A stretch of 64,000 nucleotides of DNA from Vibrio rumoiensis (GCF_002218045.2 NZ_AP018685.1:2542001-2606000), one strand, 5' to 3'; positions 1 to 10,123 are shown, counted from the stretch's first letter. Program-made: numbers and translations. Notes: generated by a model from the sequence alone, not told the origin.

Positions 1-546
1 ACTCCAGGTCAACTAGGGTGCTATGCAAGTCATTACTTATTATGGCAAAAATGTATAGAATTAAATGAAAGTATCATTATCATTGAAGATGATGCGAAAA
101 TTCACACTAAACATTTTTTAAGCTTTATAAAGAACATTAACTCTATCCCTGAAGACGTTGAATGTATTCGTCTTTTTAAAAACAAACGTAACCACTTCAC
201 CTCAACATTTCATGCAAGTTGCGGAGAAATTGAAATACATCAATTCTCGAGGGGTCACATGAGTACAACCGGATATTACCTAACACCAACTGGTGCCAAA
301 AAATTTATAACAAAATCCAACCAATGGTATTTGCCGGTCGATATTTATATGGATCAATTTTGGGTGAATGACGTTGTATGCTATGGCACAGTACCTGCTT
401 GCTTAACAAATGATAAAAAATTCGATTCAGATATTGGCTATGCAAAAAAGAAAAAATTAACATTAAAAGGGAAGTTAAACAGAGAGATATTTAATTTATC
501 TCAAACTATAAATAGATACATATTTAATTTTAAAAACTATAAATAA
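1..546 (+). CDS. Glycosyltransferase family 25 (LPS biosynthesis), 5' end cut by the window
   Basis: The open frame runs from base 1 with no start inside the window; 181 residues are visible. It shows the GT25 signature: GQLGCYASHYLLWQ followed by IIIIEDDA, which holds the acidic metal or nucleotide-sugar site, then STTGYYLTPTGAKKF and PVDIYMDQFW near the C-terminus. GT25 enzymes usually add galactose or glucose to LPS core or lipooligosaccharide in the cytoplasm at the inner membrane. It reads toward the LPS genes on its right, which are mostly on the opposite strand, so it belongs to a cluster extending off the left edge. A downstream ATG at 259 would give a fragment lacking the EDD motif and is not the start. 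The sugar specificity cannot be read. Confidence 0.85.
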   Translation, partial: TPGQLGCYASHYLLWQKCIELNESIIIIEDDAKIHTKHFLSFIKNINSIPEDVECIRLFKNKRNHFTSTFHASCGEIEIHQFSRGHMSTTGYYLTPTGAKKFITKSNQWYLPVDIYMDQFWVNDVVCYGTVPACLTNDKKFDSDIGYAKKKKLTLKGKLNREIFNLSQTINRYIFNFKNYK

Positions 547-1070
547 TTATCTACATAGCATAAATACTACATTATTGATAAGATAACTATACCTACATTA
601 CAACACACCATTTATTTAGCTAAAAGCAATAAACTGTGAGTAGTATAAATATATATGGGGGAATACTTCCTGAGATATTGTTACTGCAAGAATAATTAGA
701 ATTCCACTAAAAACAAAAGTACAACATGTACACCTGACAAATGACGGCCCCCATGAATATAACAAACTCTACCACTGGAATTTTCTAACACAAACATAAA
801 AAGAAGAAATTTGACATTTAAGGGGCACCCTAACGGTAAAAAATAGCTTTTTACAAAGAAAAATTTAACATTGATACACTCAGCCTAATATACCGTTTGA
901 AGTATTAATGATAATAAAAAAACCAAGAATTATTGGAGGTATGTCAGTGCCTCATACCTATCCACCCCCAAAAATATAATGTTGAATTTATTATTTTCGA
1001 AGGCTATTCACCCAAACGTATCAATTAATAGATATATTACTTAAATTAAACATAGTTTCTAAAAGTAAGT
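547..1070. other. Gene-free AT-rich stretch between convergent LPS genes
   Basis: This is 524 bases between two genes that end toward each other. There is no open frame of useful length and no tRNA or IS end, and the dispersed repeats common later in the window are absent. I see nothing I can name. It may be decayed remains of a core-biosynthesis gene, which is a guess. Confidence 0.6.
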
Positions 1071-2003
1071 TCACAATCCCAAGGACTTTAATATGTAACT
1101 TACTCGTTCTTTATAAATCACGTCATTAGTATATTTAGTTCGATAAGTTTGCTTTGATACTACGCTCTTAAAAAACTCTGAATAACTGTCATTCAACTCA
1201 GCATATTGATTACTCAATTTATTAATTTCATCCCAAACATTCATATATTCCTTAATGACCTCATTGAATAAATAAAACATCCAAAAATAAGGAGTGCAGT
1301 ATTTTTGTTCCAAATCATTTAATAAATCAAAGCCACTTCCACTCTTTGAAATATATCTCTCATCACGCACAAGCAAGTAGGTTGATTTCAACCCTCTTAC
1401 ATCTAAATTATGGATCCTAGGTTTCAATAGATAATCTAATGATTTTTCTAACAAATCCTTTATAATTGGGTGATTTTTTTCTGACGCTAAAAACCAAGAA
1501 ACTAACTGCCGATCATTGGCCGTTTTTTCTCGAAAACAAAAAAAACCTGTTTTTGATATAGTTAGCCACATCGACAATGGTTTCTTGCAAAATGTAGTAG
1601 CATCCGCCCACACACCACCAAACTGATTAAGTAAATACAACCTCAGAAGATCACTTTTCCCTGCTGCACCTAAATTAACTGTTGAATATTTAAAAATTTC
1701 AAAGAAATCAAAGCCAATTAAAACTTTCAAGCTATGAACATCTAAACAAGTTACCTTATAGTCAGGATTTAGTTTAACCCAAGATTGGTAACTTAACTTA
1801 ACCACATCTGGAGCGGTATCTAATCCTGAATCCCAAAACATCCAGATAACTTTATCATCTCTACTTATAGTCTCCTTCTCTAATAACAAGTTTTTAAGCT
1901 CTAATATTCTAGCTTCATCATTAGAACTCCTCATATTTGAAGGAGACAGTTTACATTTGAAGACCCTTAAATACTCAGATATTAGCCGATTAAACTTAGC
2001 CAT
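1071..2003 (-). CDS. Capsular polysaccharide synthesis-type glycosyltransferase (Caps_synth / GT32-like)
   Basis: A 310-residue soluble enzyme. Residues 53-60 (IWMFWDSG) and the block LGAAGKSDLLRLYLLNQFGGVWADA (about 111-135, quoted in two parts: LGAAGKSDLLR then FGGVWADA) match the Pfam Caps_synth / TcdA-TcdB-like fold. W132 and D134 form the DXD-like metal and nucleotide-sugar site. It should transfer a sugar to the LPS core or an attached polysaccharide in the cytoplasm; donor and acceptor are not deducible. It lies 13 bases after the GT2 gene on the same strand, so the two are probably co-transcribed with the CDP-glycerol-transferase-like gene further upstream. It ends in the gene-free 547-1070 stretch. 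Confidence 0.8.
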   Translation of the reverse strand: MAKFNRLISEYLRVFKCKLSPSNMRSSNDEARILELKNLLLEKETISRDDKVIWMFWDSGLDTAPDVVKLSYQSWVKLNPDYKVTCLDVHSLKVLIGFDFFEIFKYSTVNLGAAGKSDLLRLYLLNQFGGVWADATTFCKKPLSMWLTISKTGFFCFREKTANDRQLVSWFLASEKNHPIIKDLLEKSLDYLLKPRIHNLDVRGLKSTYLLVRDERYISKSGSGFDLLNDLEQKYCTPYFWMFYLFNEVIKEYMNVWDEINKLSNQYAELNDSYSEFFKSVVSKQTYRTKYTNDVIYKERVSYILKSLGL

Positions 2004-2016
2004 ATTTTACACCTTA

Positions 2017-2805
2017 TCAAATATCTGATTTATTTTTTTCCAACACCCATAACCCAGCATATTTATTAAAATTACCCGTTGCATATCTCACTGCCACAAT
2101 AAAACCGATTCCACCATCCAAAACACCAAGGCGGATAAAATAAATATGGAAAAATACCCATAAAGCTCGGAATGAAGCAACCATCAAACCATGGCTTTTC
2201 TTTCCTTTACGATGATACTTCTGAGAACCTAGCCATGCATATTTTGCAGACTTTTCTAGCCCATGACCAAAATCTCTATGGGTAAAGTGCAGCAGATAGC
2301 CTCTTAGCTTCCCGACACTACCTTTTGGTGCAATGATCTTTTCATGAACTTCATCTTCCGTAAAGTAAGCGCCTTCACGCTTAATTAAACGAGTAACATA
2401 TCGAGCACTTCGTCCATGCTTTAAGATTTTTCCGTAAATAGTCACCCCCCATTTAAACTTAAATGAGGTTTCTTTTATTTCATCGAGGCTGAGTAAATGA
2501 ATAATCTCTTCTTTTAATTGTGTTTCTACGGCTTCATCCGCATCTATAGTTAAAACCCAATCACATGTAGCCTCGCTTAACGCCCTTTGCTTCTGTTTAC
2601 CAAAGCCTGGCCAGTCTGTAACAAACACCTTATCGGTATATTCTTTACAAATATTCACAGTGCCGTCTTCAGAACCACTATCGAATACGATAATTTCATC
2701 TGCAATATCTTTTACAGATTCAAGGCATGTACGAATCCTATCTTCTTCATTTTTAGTAATAATCGTGACAGATAAGGAATGTTTTTTCTTCATCATCGTA
2801 TTCAT
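2017..2805 (-). CDS. Family 2 glycosyltransferase, WaaE/KdtX-like (LPS inner core)
   Basis: 262 residues with the GT-A hallmarks: VTIITKNEE at 13-21, DSGSEDGT at 42-49 and IDADEAV at 87-93 (the DXD site). This resembles the WaaE/KdtX family, which adds a beta-1,4-glucose to heptose I of the inner core in many gamma-proteobacteria. The C-terminal 50 residues include a hydrophobic stretch (ALWVFFHIYFIRLG) that could hold the protein at the membrane. The start could be the second or third Met (MMKKK), only a few codons away. It follows the CDP-glycerol-transferase-like gene by 17 bases, so an operon is likely. Family is certain; the exact linkage is inferred. Confidence 0.85.
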   Translation of the reverse strand: MNTMMKKKHSLSVTIITKNEEDRIRTCLESVKDIADEIIVFDSGSEDGTVNICKEYTDKVFVTDWPGFGKQKQRALSEATCDWVLTIDADEAVETQLKEEIIHLLSLDEIKETSFKFKWGVTIYGKILKHGRSARYVTRLIKREGAYFTEDEVHEKIIAPKGSVGKLRGYLLHFTHRDFGHGLEKSAKYAWLGSQKYHRKGKKSHGLMVASFRALWVFFHIYFIRLGVLDGGIGFIVAVRYATGNFNKYAGLWVLEKNKSDI

Positions 2806-2822
2806 TAATGCACCTTATGAAA

Positions 2823-3872
2823 TTATTTCAATTTCCAATAATTCAATTTCTTTCTTAATTTATAATGTCTAACAAAATTTAATGGTTTTTTCTTTAAGCC
2901 CGCAAGACCTTGTTCAATCAATTCATTGGTAGCCGCAATGACCCTTTCACTTGATTTGCCATCTGTGTATGGATGTAATTCTTCACAGTAAGAATCAATG
3001 GCAGACATCAAATCAACAGGATGACTTAGGGCTAACTCTAATGATTGTTCAATTTCATTTACTTGAGTAATGTTGAGCAAATGATCTAGCGGTATTTGAT
3101 TATTAAATGTAACAACCGGCTTTCTTTGTAAGAGAAACATTAACAAAATTGATGAGGTATCACACAGCATGACATCTGCGGCCTGCAGTAATGGGATCAC
3201 GTCATCAGTTTCTATAAAGGTTAAGTTTTCATTTTGAATTGATTTATATTTATCTACTGTTGATTTTGCCATTTTAGGATGAAACTGGACTAACCAACGC
3301 CATTTTCCTGTTTGAGATAACTCTTTAATGGTATCGAAAATAGTTTCAGCACAAGATAGGCGCTCAGTAAAAGTAGAGCATAACAATATCGTCGAGCGGG
3401 TATCACTTTTATCAACATAAGGGTTGTCAGTGATAGGAGTGAAGAGAGGATCGAGTGTTGACCACCCAGTTTCTTTCACTTTAAAAAAGCCATGTTCTTT
3501 AGCTAATTCTTGAAACTTTTCAGTCGTATTTGGGCCTTGTGTACAATATAGGTCAAAGCAACCACGGATTTTAAAATGTTGCATTTGCCGCTTACCAGAA
3601 TGAAAGCCATGGAATACACCTACCTTAACCCCTGGGATAAAGCGTGGCACAATATTTCCAGGAACAAAGACGGCATCAGGGTTCCAGCCTTTTACTTCTT
3701 CAATCGAGTTTAATCTAACTTCATCGTTCTTCAAAAAACTAGGATTGGCTTCTTTGCCTTCAAAAAACCAACGGACTTCACCACCTTGTTGACGGATAAC
3801 GTGCTGCAAAGGACGAAGTATCGCATACGAATAATTTTGCGAAATATACATTAAGTATTTTTTATTGTTCAT
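2823..3872 (-). CDS. CDP-glycerol glycerophosphotransferase-like protein (TagB/TagF fold)
   Basis: 349 residues. It has the landmarks of the CDP-glycerol:poly(glycerophosphate) transferase family: GVFHGFHSGK at 85-94, FHPK at 197-200 and CDTSSIL at 237-243. These correspond to the HG, HP and D-S-S elements that bind the CDP-alcohol. In Gram-negatives such proteins occur in LPS and capsule loci and are proposed to transfer phosphoglycerol or a related phospho-alcohol. It is first in a three-gene minus-strand run and is divergent from waaA. The LtaS-like gene at 8113 is another candidate phosphoglycerol transferase, so a phosphoglycerol-decorated core is possible, but that is an inference. Confidence 0.7.
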   Translation of the reverse strand: MNNKKYLMYISQNYSYAILRPLQHVIRQQGGEVRWFFEGKEANPSFLKNDEVRLNSIEEVKGWNPDAVFVPGNIVPRFIPGVKVGVFHGFHSGKRQMQHFKIRGCFDLYCTQGPNTTEKFQELAKEHGFFKVKETGWSTLDPLFTPITDNPYVDKSDTRSTILLCSTFTERLSCAETIFDTIKELSQTGKWRWLVQFHPKMAKSTVDKYKSIQNENLTFIETDDVIPLLQAADVMLCDTSSILLMFLLQRKPVVTFNNQIPLDHLLNITQVNEIEQSLELALSHPVDLMSAIDSYCEELHPYTDGKSSERVIAATNELIEQGLAGLKKKPLNFVRHYKLRKKLNYWKLK

Positions 3873-4022
3873 TGCTAATACCGCAGGTTTGTAGGAGACT
3901 TATCAATTATCTGGCCATTAAATAAAAAAGCCATTCTACTGAATTAAACTAAGCTCAAAAAAGTTAAGTTTACCTGATTTCATTCCATACTGGATCAATT
4001 TTATCTCTATTAGGTATTCGTC

Positions 4023-5321
4023 ATGCTATTAAGATGGTTGTATACATTCTTACTGACCTTGCTGTCTCCGATATTCCTTTTATCTCTTTATAAATCAAAA
4101 CCGAATAAACCTAAGTTTGGTTCTCGCTGGAAAGAGCACTTTGGCATCACTCCCCCGCCCTGTGACCAAACCCAACAACCTATTTGGATTCATACCGTCT
4201 CTGTTGGTGAAACCATTGCTGCCACCCCCTTTATCAAAAAACTGAAAGAACAATACCCACACACACCAATAATAATCACCACCACAACAAGCACTGGTGC
4301 CCAACAAGCAGAGAAACTGGCCGATATTGCCGAACACCGGTATATGCCTTTAGATTTGCCTTTTGCGATAAAAGGTTTTCTAAAACAAACTCGTCCGCAA
4401 CTTATGCTCATTATGGAAACCGAGCTGTGGCCGAATACCTTACATTATGTCGCCAAAGCTGATATCCCTATTGCTGTCATTAACGCTCGTCTATCAGAAC
4501 GTTCTGCGATTCGATATAGTAAGTTTCAACCAATTTTTAATTTATTAGCTCAAAACTTATCGCTCATACTATGCCAACATAAAGACGACGCAGAGCGTTT
4601 CACTCGACTTGGGATAAATGAACAAAATGTGCAGATCACGGGAAGCTTGAAGTTTGATATCTCTGTATCGGACCGTATTATCGCAGAAGGCGAAAATTTA
4701 AGATCAAGACTGGGCAAGCAACGTCCAGTTTGGATTGCCGCCAGTACGCACCAAGGTGAAGATGAACAAATGTTATCAATTCATCAGAAACTTCTACAGC
4801 TCCACCCAAATGCTTTACTGATACTTGTGCCAAGACATCCAGAGCGTTTTAATGATGTGTTCCAAGTTTGTCAAACCGCAGGTTATAAAACCCATAGACG
4901 TACCGAACAAGCTGAAGACTTACGAGATACCCAAATTTATTTAGCTGATACCATGGGTGAAATGATGCTTTTACTAGCGTCTAGTGATGTATGCTTCATG
5001 GGAGGCAGTTTGCTTGGAGATAAAGTGGGAGGGCATAATTTATTAGAACCTGCGGCTATTGGTTTACCCTGCTTGATCGGCCCTTCATTTTATAACTTTA
5101 CGGATATCACTCAGCAACTGTCTCATGCTGGTGCATGCTTTGTTTGTCAGGATCAAAGTGAGTTGGCTGACACTTTAATCACATTATTTCAAGAGTCACA
5201 ACTACGCCAGCAATGTAAAACAAAAGCCTTACAGGTTATTGCTCAAAATACTGGCGCAGTTGAACGGAGTTTACAATTAATTAAATCACTACTCTTAACA
5301 ACTACTCATACCAACAAATAA
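4023..5321 (+). CDS. waaA: 3-deoxy-D-manno-octulosonic acid transferase
   Basis: 432 residues, the usual length. WaaA transfers Kdo from CMP-Kdo to lipid IVA at the inner membrane, starting the LPS core. An N-terminal hydrophobic anchor (about 5-22) precedes the GT-B domains. SVGE at 60-63 contains the catalytic glutamate, METELWPN at 131-138 and NARLSERS at about 154-161 are family signatures, and GGSLLGDKVGGHNLLEPA is in the C-terminal nucleotide site. It ends 3 bases from the convergent YejM-like gene. A Kdo kinase gene nearby suggests a single phosphorylated Kdo, as in Vibrio and Haemophilus. Confidence 0.97.
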   Translation: MLLRWLYTFLLTLLSPIFLLSLYKSKPNKPKFGSRWKEHFGITPPPCDQTQQPIWIHTVSVGETIAATPFIKKLKEQYPHTPIIITTTTSTGAQQAEKLADIAEHRYMPLDLPFAIKGFLKQTRPQLMLIMETELWPNTLHYVAKADIPIAVINARLSERSAIRYSKFQPIFNLLAQNLSLILCQHKDDAERFTRLGINEQNVQITGSLKFDISVSDRIIAEGENLRSRLGKQRPVWIAASTHQGEDEQMLSIHQKLLQLHPNALLILVPRHPERFNDVFQVCQTAGYKTHRRTEQAEDLRDTQIYLADTMGEMMLLLASSDVCFMGGSLLGDKVGGHNLLEPAAIGLPCLIGPSFYNFTDITQQLSHAGACFVCQDQSELADTLITLFQESQLRQQCKTKALQVIAQNTGAVERSLQLIKSLLLTTTHTNK

Positions 5322-5324
5322 TCG

Positions 5325-7187
5325 TTACTTCCTAAATCGACTAATTTGCTCCAAAGCCTGCTGAACATATTGATAGTTTGGTGAACCTTCTTTTTGGTGA
5401 TTGCTGATATCCATAAAGTGAGATTGGCCGGTTGCCCCAACCTCTAAAATTGAATCTTTAGAAACAATGCCATAACCACTATAGCTGGAGATGAGCATCC
5501 AAGGTCTTTGTTGAGGCTCCTCAAATAAATTCACGCCTGTTGAGTAATCATCTATAGGGCTTGTTACACCTAAATACTGTGTCATTAGTGTCGGCACAAT
5601 ATCTTCGTGGCTAGTAAACTCATTGTTCCAATCTTTGCCTATATGCTTCGGAACGTTGGGACCAACAACGATAAACGGGACTTTAGTTTGGGCTGGAGTA
5701 AAGTTACTGTTATGTCCCCAATAATTTAATTTATTATCATTGAGCTCTTGTGCATGATCTCCAGTGATAATTATCACCGTATTCTCTAAATCCCCTGTTT
5801 CTTTTAGCTTATCGATCACTTGTTTCGCTAAACTATCAGTAAAGTGCACACTGGTTTTATACCGATTCATAAACGGCGTAACATCCGTTTCATTATTCAG
5901 CTCTAAATAGTTAATCGCCTTGAGTATTGGTTGGTATTGATGCTCATAATTTTTAGGGAAATCGTACGCATGAGGCGAATCATAGAACAAAAATGAGAAG
6001 ACAGGCTTAGATTGGTCACGCTGGTCATACCAAGCTTTCCAGTCTTTAGTCAGGTTAATATCTCGCTCTGGAGATGAGTTGCCTTCCGAACGAATACGCA
6101 GGTTTTTTACGTTGGCAAATACCGTTTGATCAAATTCTGGCGAGGTTAACTTAGCCGCTGCAAACAATCCTAATTGATAATCCATTTGTTGTAAGCGGTC
6201 CATAAATACAGGCGACTTATGATTCGCTAAAAAGCTATGCCAATACGTTCCAGGCAATCCATAAAACATACCGAAAATCCCGGTCCTGGTAGCATTGCCC
6301 GTTGAAACATGATTATCGAAGCTTTCACCTTGTTGAGCTAACGCCCATAGATTCGGAGCATTATCTTTGTTAAACGTATCAAAACGCCATGAATCTATCA
6401 CTAAAAACATGATGTTAACCGGTTTATCTACCGTTTTGGTTTGCAGTGGAGAAAGTGGGTAATTTAAACTACTCCCTCCTTTTAACGCCATTGATTTCTG
6501 CTTTTCAACCGCTTCTTTATTTAACCAGCCATGCTTTTCCATAAATGAGTTAGCCGTTGCAGGCTGGAAAAGAGGTAAATATTGCTTAACGATGCTAATC
6601 GGCTGATAAGCATTGGCCGCCGCCCAAATATGAAGACCATTACAAATAAGCGCCATAATAATGGTTAAGTAAGTAAACTTGCGACCAAGTTTGATTCGAG
6701 TGAAAGTCGGCTTCGATGCAATTTTTACCAACAACCAATATTCTAAAGCCACTAAAACAAGTACTCCAGAAATTGCCATTAGCCAAGTGATAATAGGAAA
6801 ATCGACAACATCACCAGAGAAAACCAATTCAACCACAACGGCATTCATATGGAATCGATATTGAGCAAACACAAAAGTATCGATGATCAGAATACACAAG
6901 GCCAATGAAGCGATGACAGCAATGCAAATTCGACGAATAGGTTGTGGTAACAACAATAAAGGTATCGTGACCAGCCCTATCACTGCCGCGAGCAAGGTCA
7001 TTTGGCTCCAAAGACCAGAAACGATAAAACCTAGACTTAATCCATCACTGGGAAAAGTGGGAAGATAAACAAAGTAGCGTATAGCGATCAAAATGGCTAA
7101 AACGGCGTTAATGAGTATAAACCAACCATGGTTATGGAGTTTTTGCTTAAACGTCAAAGGTACTGCTGGGTGAGAGATTGTATTCAA
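5325..7187 (-). CDS. YejM/PbgA-like inner-membrane protein with periplasmic sulfatase-fold domain
   Basis: 620 residues. The N-terminal third has about five membrane helices (DUF3413 region, roughly 22-190), followed by an arylsulfatase/phosphatase-like domain. That domain begins at IMFLVIDSWRFDT, has NATRTGIFG at the nucleophile position and contains GDHAQELND. This layout matches YejM (PbgA, LapC), which in E. coli senses LPS and controls LpxC turnover through LapB, and in Salmonella is linked to cardiolipin. Whether this copy is a regulator or an active hydrolase/transferase cannot be told. Placement between waaA and the Kdo kinase supports an LPS role. Confidence 0.8.
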   Translation of the reverse strand: MNTISHPAVPLTFKQKLHNHGWFILINAVLAILIAIRYFVYLPTFPSDGLSLGFIVSGLWSQMTLLAAVIGLVTIPLLLLPQPIRRICIAVIASLALCILIIDTFVFAQYRFHMNAVVVELVFSGDVVDFPIITWLMAISGVLVLVALEYWLLVKIASKPTFTRIKLGRKFTYLTIIMALICNGLHIWAAANAYQPISIVKQYLPLFQPATANSFMEKHGWLNKEAVEKQKSMALKGGSSLNYPLSPLQTKTVDKPVNIMFLVIDSWRFDTFNKDNAPNLWALAQQGESFDNHVSTGNATRTGIFGMFYGLPGTYWHSFLANHKSPVFMDRLQQMDYQLGLFAAAKLTSPEFDQTVFANVKNLRIRSEGNSSPERDINLTKDWKAWYDQRDQSKPVFSFLFYDSPHAYDFPKNYEHQYQPILKAINYLELNNETDVTPFMNRYKTSVHFTDSLAKQVIDKLKETGDLENTVIIITGDHAQELNDNKLNYWGHNSNFTPAQTKVPFIVVGPNVPKHIGKDWNNEFTSHEDIVPTLMTQYLGVTSPIDDYSTGVNLFEEPQQRPWMLISSYSGYGIVSKDSILEVGATGQSHFMDISNHQKEGSPNYQYVQQALEQISRFRK

Positions 7188-7212
7188 GAAAAATGCCTGC
7201 TTAATAAAAAAG

Positions 7213-7938
7213 TTATTGATGATACCCAGCTTCTAGAGCTGCCCAATTGGAACCTTGAACCCAATTAATTTGCCTCTTACCTAGTTCTTTTTGAAAAGAG
7301 CGCAGTAAACGATCTAAGTTCGACTTTTGCCATACCTTGATGCTTGTCTCTCCGAGATCGGGTTCAATATGACATTTATCAAAATCAATAATCCACACCT
7401 TATTATCATTATCTAACAAAATGTTATGAATATTGAGATCGGTATGATTCACGTTGGCTTGATGCAACTTTTTGATCTGCTGACCAATGGCTTGGTAGAC
7501 TTCATTAGTTAATGTTCTCTGCTGCAAAATGGCAACCAGATCTTCAGCGCCTTCAATTTTTTGCGTCAAAATATCAGCTTGATAGCATACGGTTCGCTTC
7601 ACTGCTCGCGCCGCAATCGGTTTTGGGACATTCACACCCGCTTTCACTAAATGCTGCAATAGTTGGAACTCTTCACAGCTTCGAGTTTGGTGCCATTGAG
7701 TAAACCAGTAGTGATCCTTCACTATTTTTCCAAACAAACCACCACGTCGATAGTGACGTAAAGCCGCTGGTAATGTATCGGTTTGCACAAACCAAGTTGT
7801 TCCCCGCCCTTGCGCTGAACCTAATACTTTATTTTGCTCATGCCAAAACTCAGGATTAAAGACCTGATTAACTAATGCTTCACTAATTAAAGTTTCATCA
7901 AACCAGATGACTTGTTTGTGTGATGTGAGTGCTTTCAT
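7213..7938 (-). CDS. kdkA: Kdo kinase (3-deoxy-D-manno-octulosonic acid kinase)
   Basis: 241 residues, a small protein kinase-like fold. A glycine-containing loop (GRGTTWF, 44-50) and LRHYRRGG (60-67) precede the catalytic loop HTDLNIHN (165-172) and the metal motif DFDK (185-188). KdkA phosphorylates position 4 of the single Kdo residue using ATP on the cytoplasmic face, as described in Haemophilus and Vibrio. It lies 25 bases upstream of the YejM-like gene on the same strand. WaaP-type heptose kinases share the fold, but the length and RGG motif favour KdkA. Confidence 0.9.
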   Translation of the reverse strand: MKALTSHKQVIWFDETLISEALVNQVFNPEFWHEQNKVLGSAQGRGTTWFVQTDTLPAALRHYRRGGLFGKIVKDHYWFTQWHQTRSCEEFQLLQHLVKAGVNVPKPIAARAVKRTVCYQADILTQKIEGAEDLVAILQQRTLTNEVYQAIGQQIKKLHQANVNHTDLNIHNILLDNDNKVWIIDFDKCHIEPDLGETSIKVWQKSNLDRLLRSFQKELGKRQINWVQGSNWAALEAGYHQ

Positions 7939-8112
7939 TATGGATTACTCAATTTAACGTGTAGGTCATTATGAGTAAATACTAATCTTCTATCAACAAT
8001 GAGTTATGATAAGTTTCGAGAAAGATTTGACTATGTATCATAAGAAGAAAATTGTAGAATACCCCACCCATTTCTACGGGTTAAATGACCAACTCCAATA
8101 AGAGATGCCGTG

Positions 8113-10095
8113 ATGTTTCAATCTTACTTCCTCCATAATATAAAAAATTTTTGCATTGTAATCCTAACTGCAATCTTGATTCTCATGGCCTCTAGGTTGT
8201 GGTTTCTCCTAAAAATCACAGATATCCCACTCATCCTACAACATAAACAAGATTTTATTTTATCGGTAATAACTGGCCTTAGGTTCGACATCAAGGTCTC
8301 AGTTATTGCATTCTCGCCAATCTTATTATTTGGCAGCTTTTGTGCACTAGCACGCCCTAGTTACCTTAAGTTTTTAACATTTAAAATGTATTACATCGCA
8401 GTAATTACATTTCTTTTAATCAGTATTTCTATTGGTAACTACTATTTCTATACAACTTATGGCACTTACTACGATGTTTTCATGTTTGCCTTTTTAAATG
8501 AAGAAAAACAGGCAGTCATGGTTAGCATGTGGCAAGATTATCCAATTTTATCTGCTCTTTTGGTTTCAACTATAGTTACATTACTGATAACTAAAGCAAC
8601 GCATAATATTTCAAACCTACAATTAAAATCAGCGAAAACAGAAGCAACTCTATCAAGTAGAAAAACCGTAATGATAGGAATAGTCAGCTTAATTATTGTG
8701 GTTATTCTGGCTCGCGGTTCTATTGGAACTTTCCCTTTAGGGAGATATAACGCTAACGTTTCTACCTTTACCGCCCTCAATACTGTCACCCCAAATGCAT
8801 TTATGGCGATAGATTGGGCTAGAAAGGATTATCAAAAACAAGCTGTTTTAAAGCCGGTGTCTGAAGATGACTTAAAAAAACTCATGAACAAAGTCATTGG
8901 CCAATCGACTCCGGTTTATCATACCCCAAAAAATACCTATTTAAATTCTCACCAACCAAATGTTGTTTTGGCACTAATGGAAAGTATGGGAACAAATTTT
9001 TTAGTAGAAGATAAGGCAGATACTAACGATTTGTTGGGTAATCTACGTCCACATTTTTCGCAAGATTTTTTATTTAAGCGCTTTCAAGCCGGTACTAGTG
9101 GCACTTGGGATAGCATTATGATGATGCTAACTCAAAGTAATAACTCAAATATTAGCCAGTCTGCCTATAAAAAAGTAAAACTGGAAAGCTTAGCGGTTCT
9201 ACCATATAAACGTTCTGGCTATGAAGTTAGCTTTATTTATGCAGGGGCGAGTACTTGGCGTAACTCTAAGCAATATTTACTTCATCAAGGGTTTGATCAC
9301 TTCTATGATCATGACGATATCTTAAAGCAATTTCCTGATGCTAAATTGACAGATGGCGAATGGGGCTTGGCCGATGAATATGCATTTAAATTCACTCAAC
9401 ACATTTTAAACACGAGTGAAAAACCACAAATGATTTTCATCATGTCGTTGACCAATCATCCTCCGTTTAAATTACCTTCATCTTATAATGTTAAAGCTAC
9501 GCACCTAAGCCAAAGATTGAAAAAAATGGCTATGAATGACCACAGCGAAACTCTGTTATCAGAGCAAACTTACCAATATGCAAGTAGCTCTCTTGGTGAT
9601 TTTATTTCATACATAAAGCAAGATCCCAAATTACATAAAAATACGATAATAGCCGCCTCGGGAGATCATCATATGCGTAATATGAATATGGACATAAAAA
9701 CTGAGTACGCTATCAGTTATGCCGTTCCTTTTTATATGCATATCCCTGAGGACATTTTAAACAACGTCTCTCATACCTATGACCCACAGCGAATTGGTTC
9801 ACACCGAGATATATTCCCAACGCTATACCATTTTAGCCTGTCAAATCAAAGCTATATTAGCTTAGGTGGGCAAAATTTATTTGGCGAAACGGTAGACAAT
9901 ATAGGTTTTAATAAAGATAGAGTCATCACACTATCTGGTGCTTATGATCGAAAAAGACCACAAGATCTTTATCCATGGCAAGCTGATAAGCTTCATACAA
10001 AACCTAAACCTATAGAAAATTCAGAGTCACATTTTTTACAAGACCATGATCAATTACAATCTATGTATATTCGTCACTTAGTTAATAAAAAATAG
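8113..10095 (+). CDS. LtaS-like membrane sulfatase-fold transferase (phosphoglycerol or phosphoethanolamine)
   Basis: About 660 residues with five predicted membrane helices in the first 215, then a periplasmic alkaline-phosphatase-superfamily domain. Metal-site elements are LALMESMGTN (about 286-295), the threonine region GTSGTWDS (about 329-336) and SGDHHMRNM (about 517-525). LTA synthase-type proteins of Gram-negatives move phosphoglycerol or phosphoethanolamine onto surface glycans. An ATG at 8113 with AAGAGA 8 bases upstream is preferred over the GTG at 8110. The next gene, opsX, follows after 28 bases and is probably co-transcribed. The substrate is unresolved. Confidence 0.75.
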   Translation: MFQSYFLHNIKNFCIVILTAILILMASRLWFLLKITDIPLILQHKQDFILSVITGLRFDIKVSVIAFSPILLFGSFCALARPSYLKFLTFKMYYIAVITFLLISISIGNYYFYTTYGTYYDVFMFAFLNEEKQAVMVSMWQDYPILSALLVSTIVTLLITKATHNISNLQLKSAKTEATLSSRKTVMIGIVSLIIVVILARGSIGTFPLGRYNANVSTFTALNTVTPNAFMAIDWARKDYQKQAVLKPVSEDDLKKLMNKVIGQSTPVYHTPKNTYLNSHQPNVVLALMESMGTNFLVEDKADTNDLLGNLRPHFSQDFLFKRFQAGTSGTWDSIMMMLTQSNNSNISQSAYKKVKLESLAVLPYKRSGYEVSFIYAGASTWRNSKQYLLHQGFDHFYDHDDILKQFPDAKLTDGEWGLADEYAFKFTQHILNTSEKPQMIFIMSLTNHPPFKLPSSYNVKATHLSQRLKKMAMNDHSETLLSEQTYQYASSSLGDFISYIKQDPKLHKNTIIAASGDHHMRNMNMDIKTEYAISYAVPFYMHIPEDILNNVSHTYDPQRIGSHRDIFPTLYHFSLSNQSYISLGGQNLFGETVDNIGFNKDRVITLSGAYDRKRPQDLYPWQADKLHTKPKPIENSESHFLQDHDQLQSMYIRHLVNKK

Positions 10096-10123
10096 TTATC
10101 GTTGAGTAAACTCGGAGAGAAAA

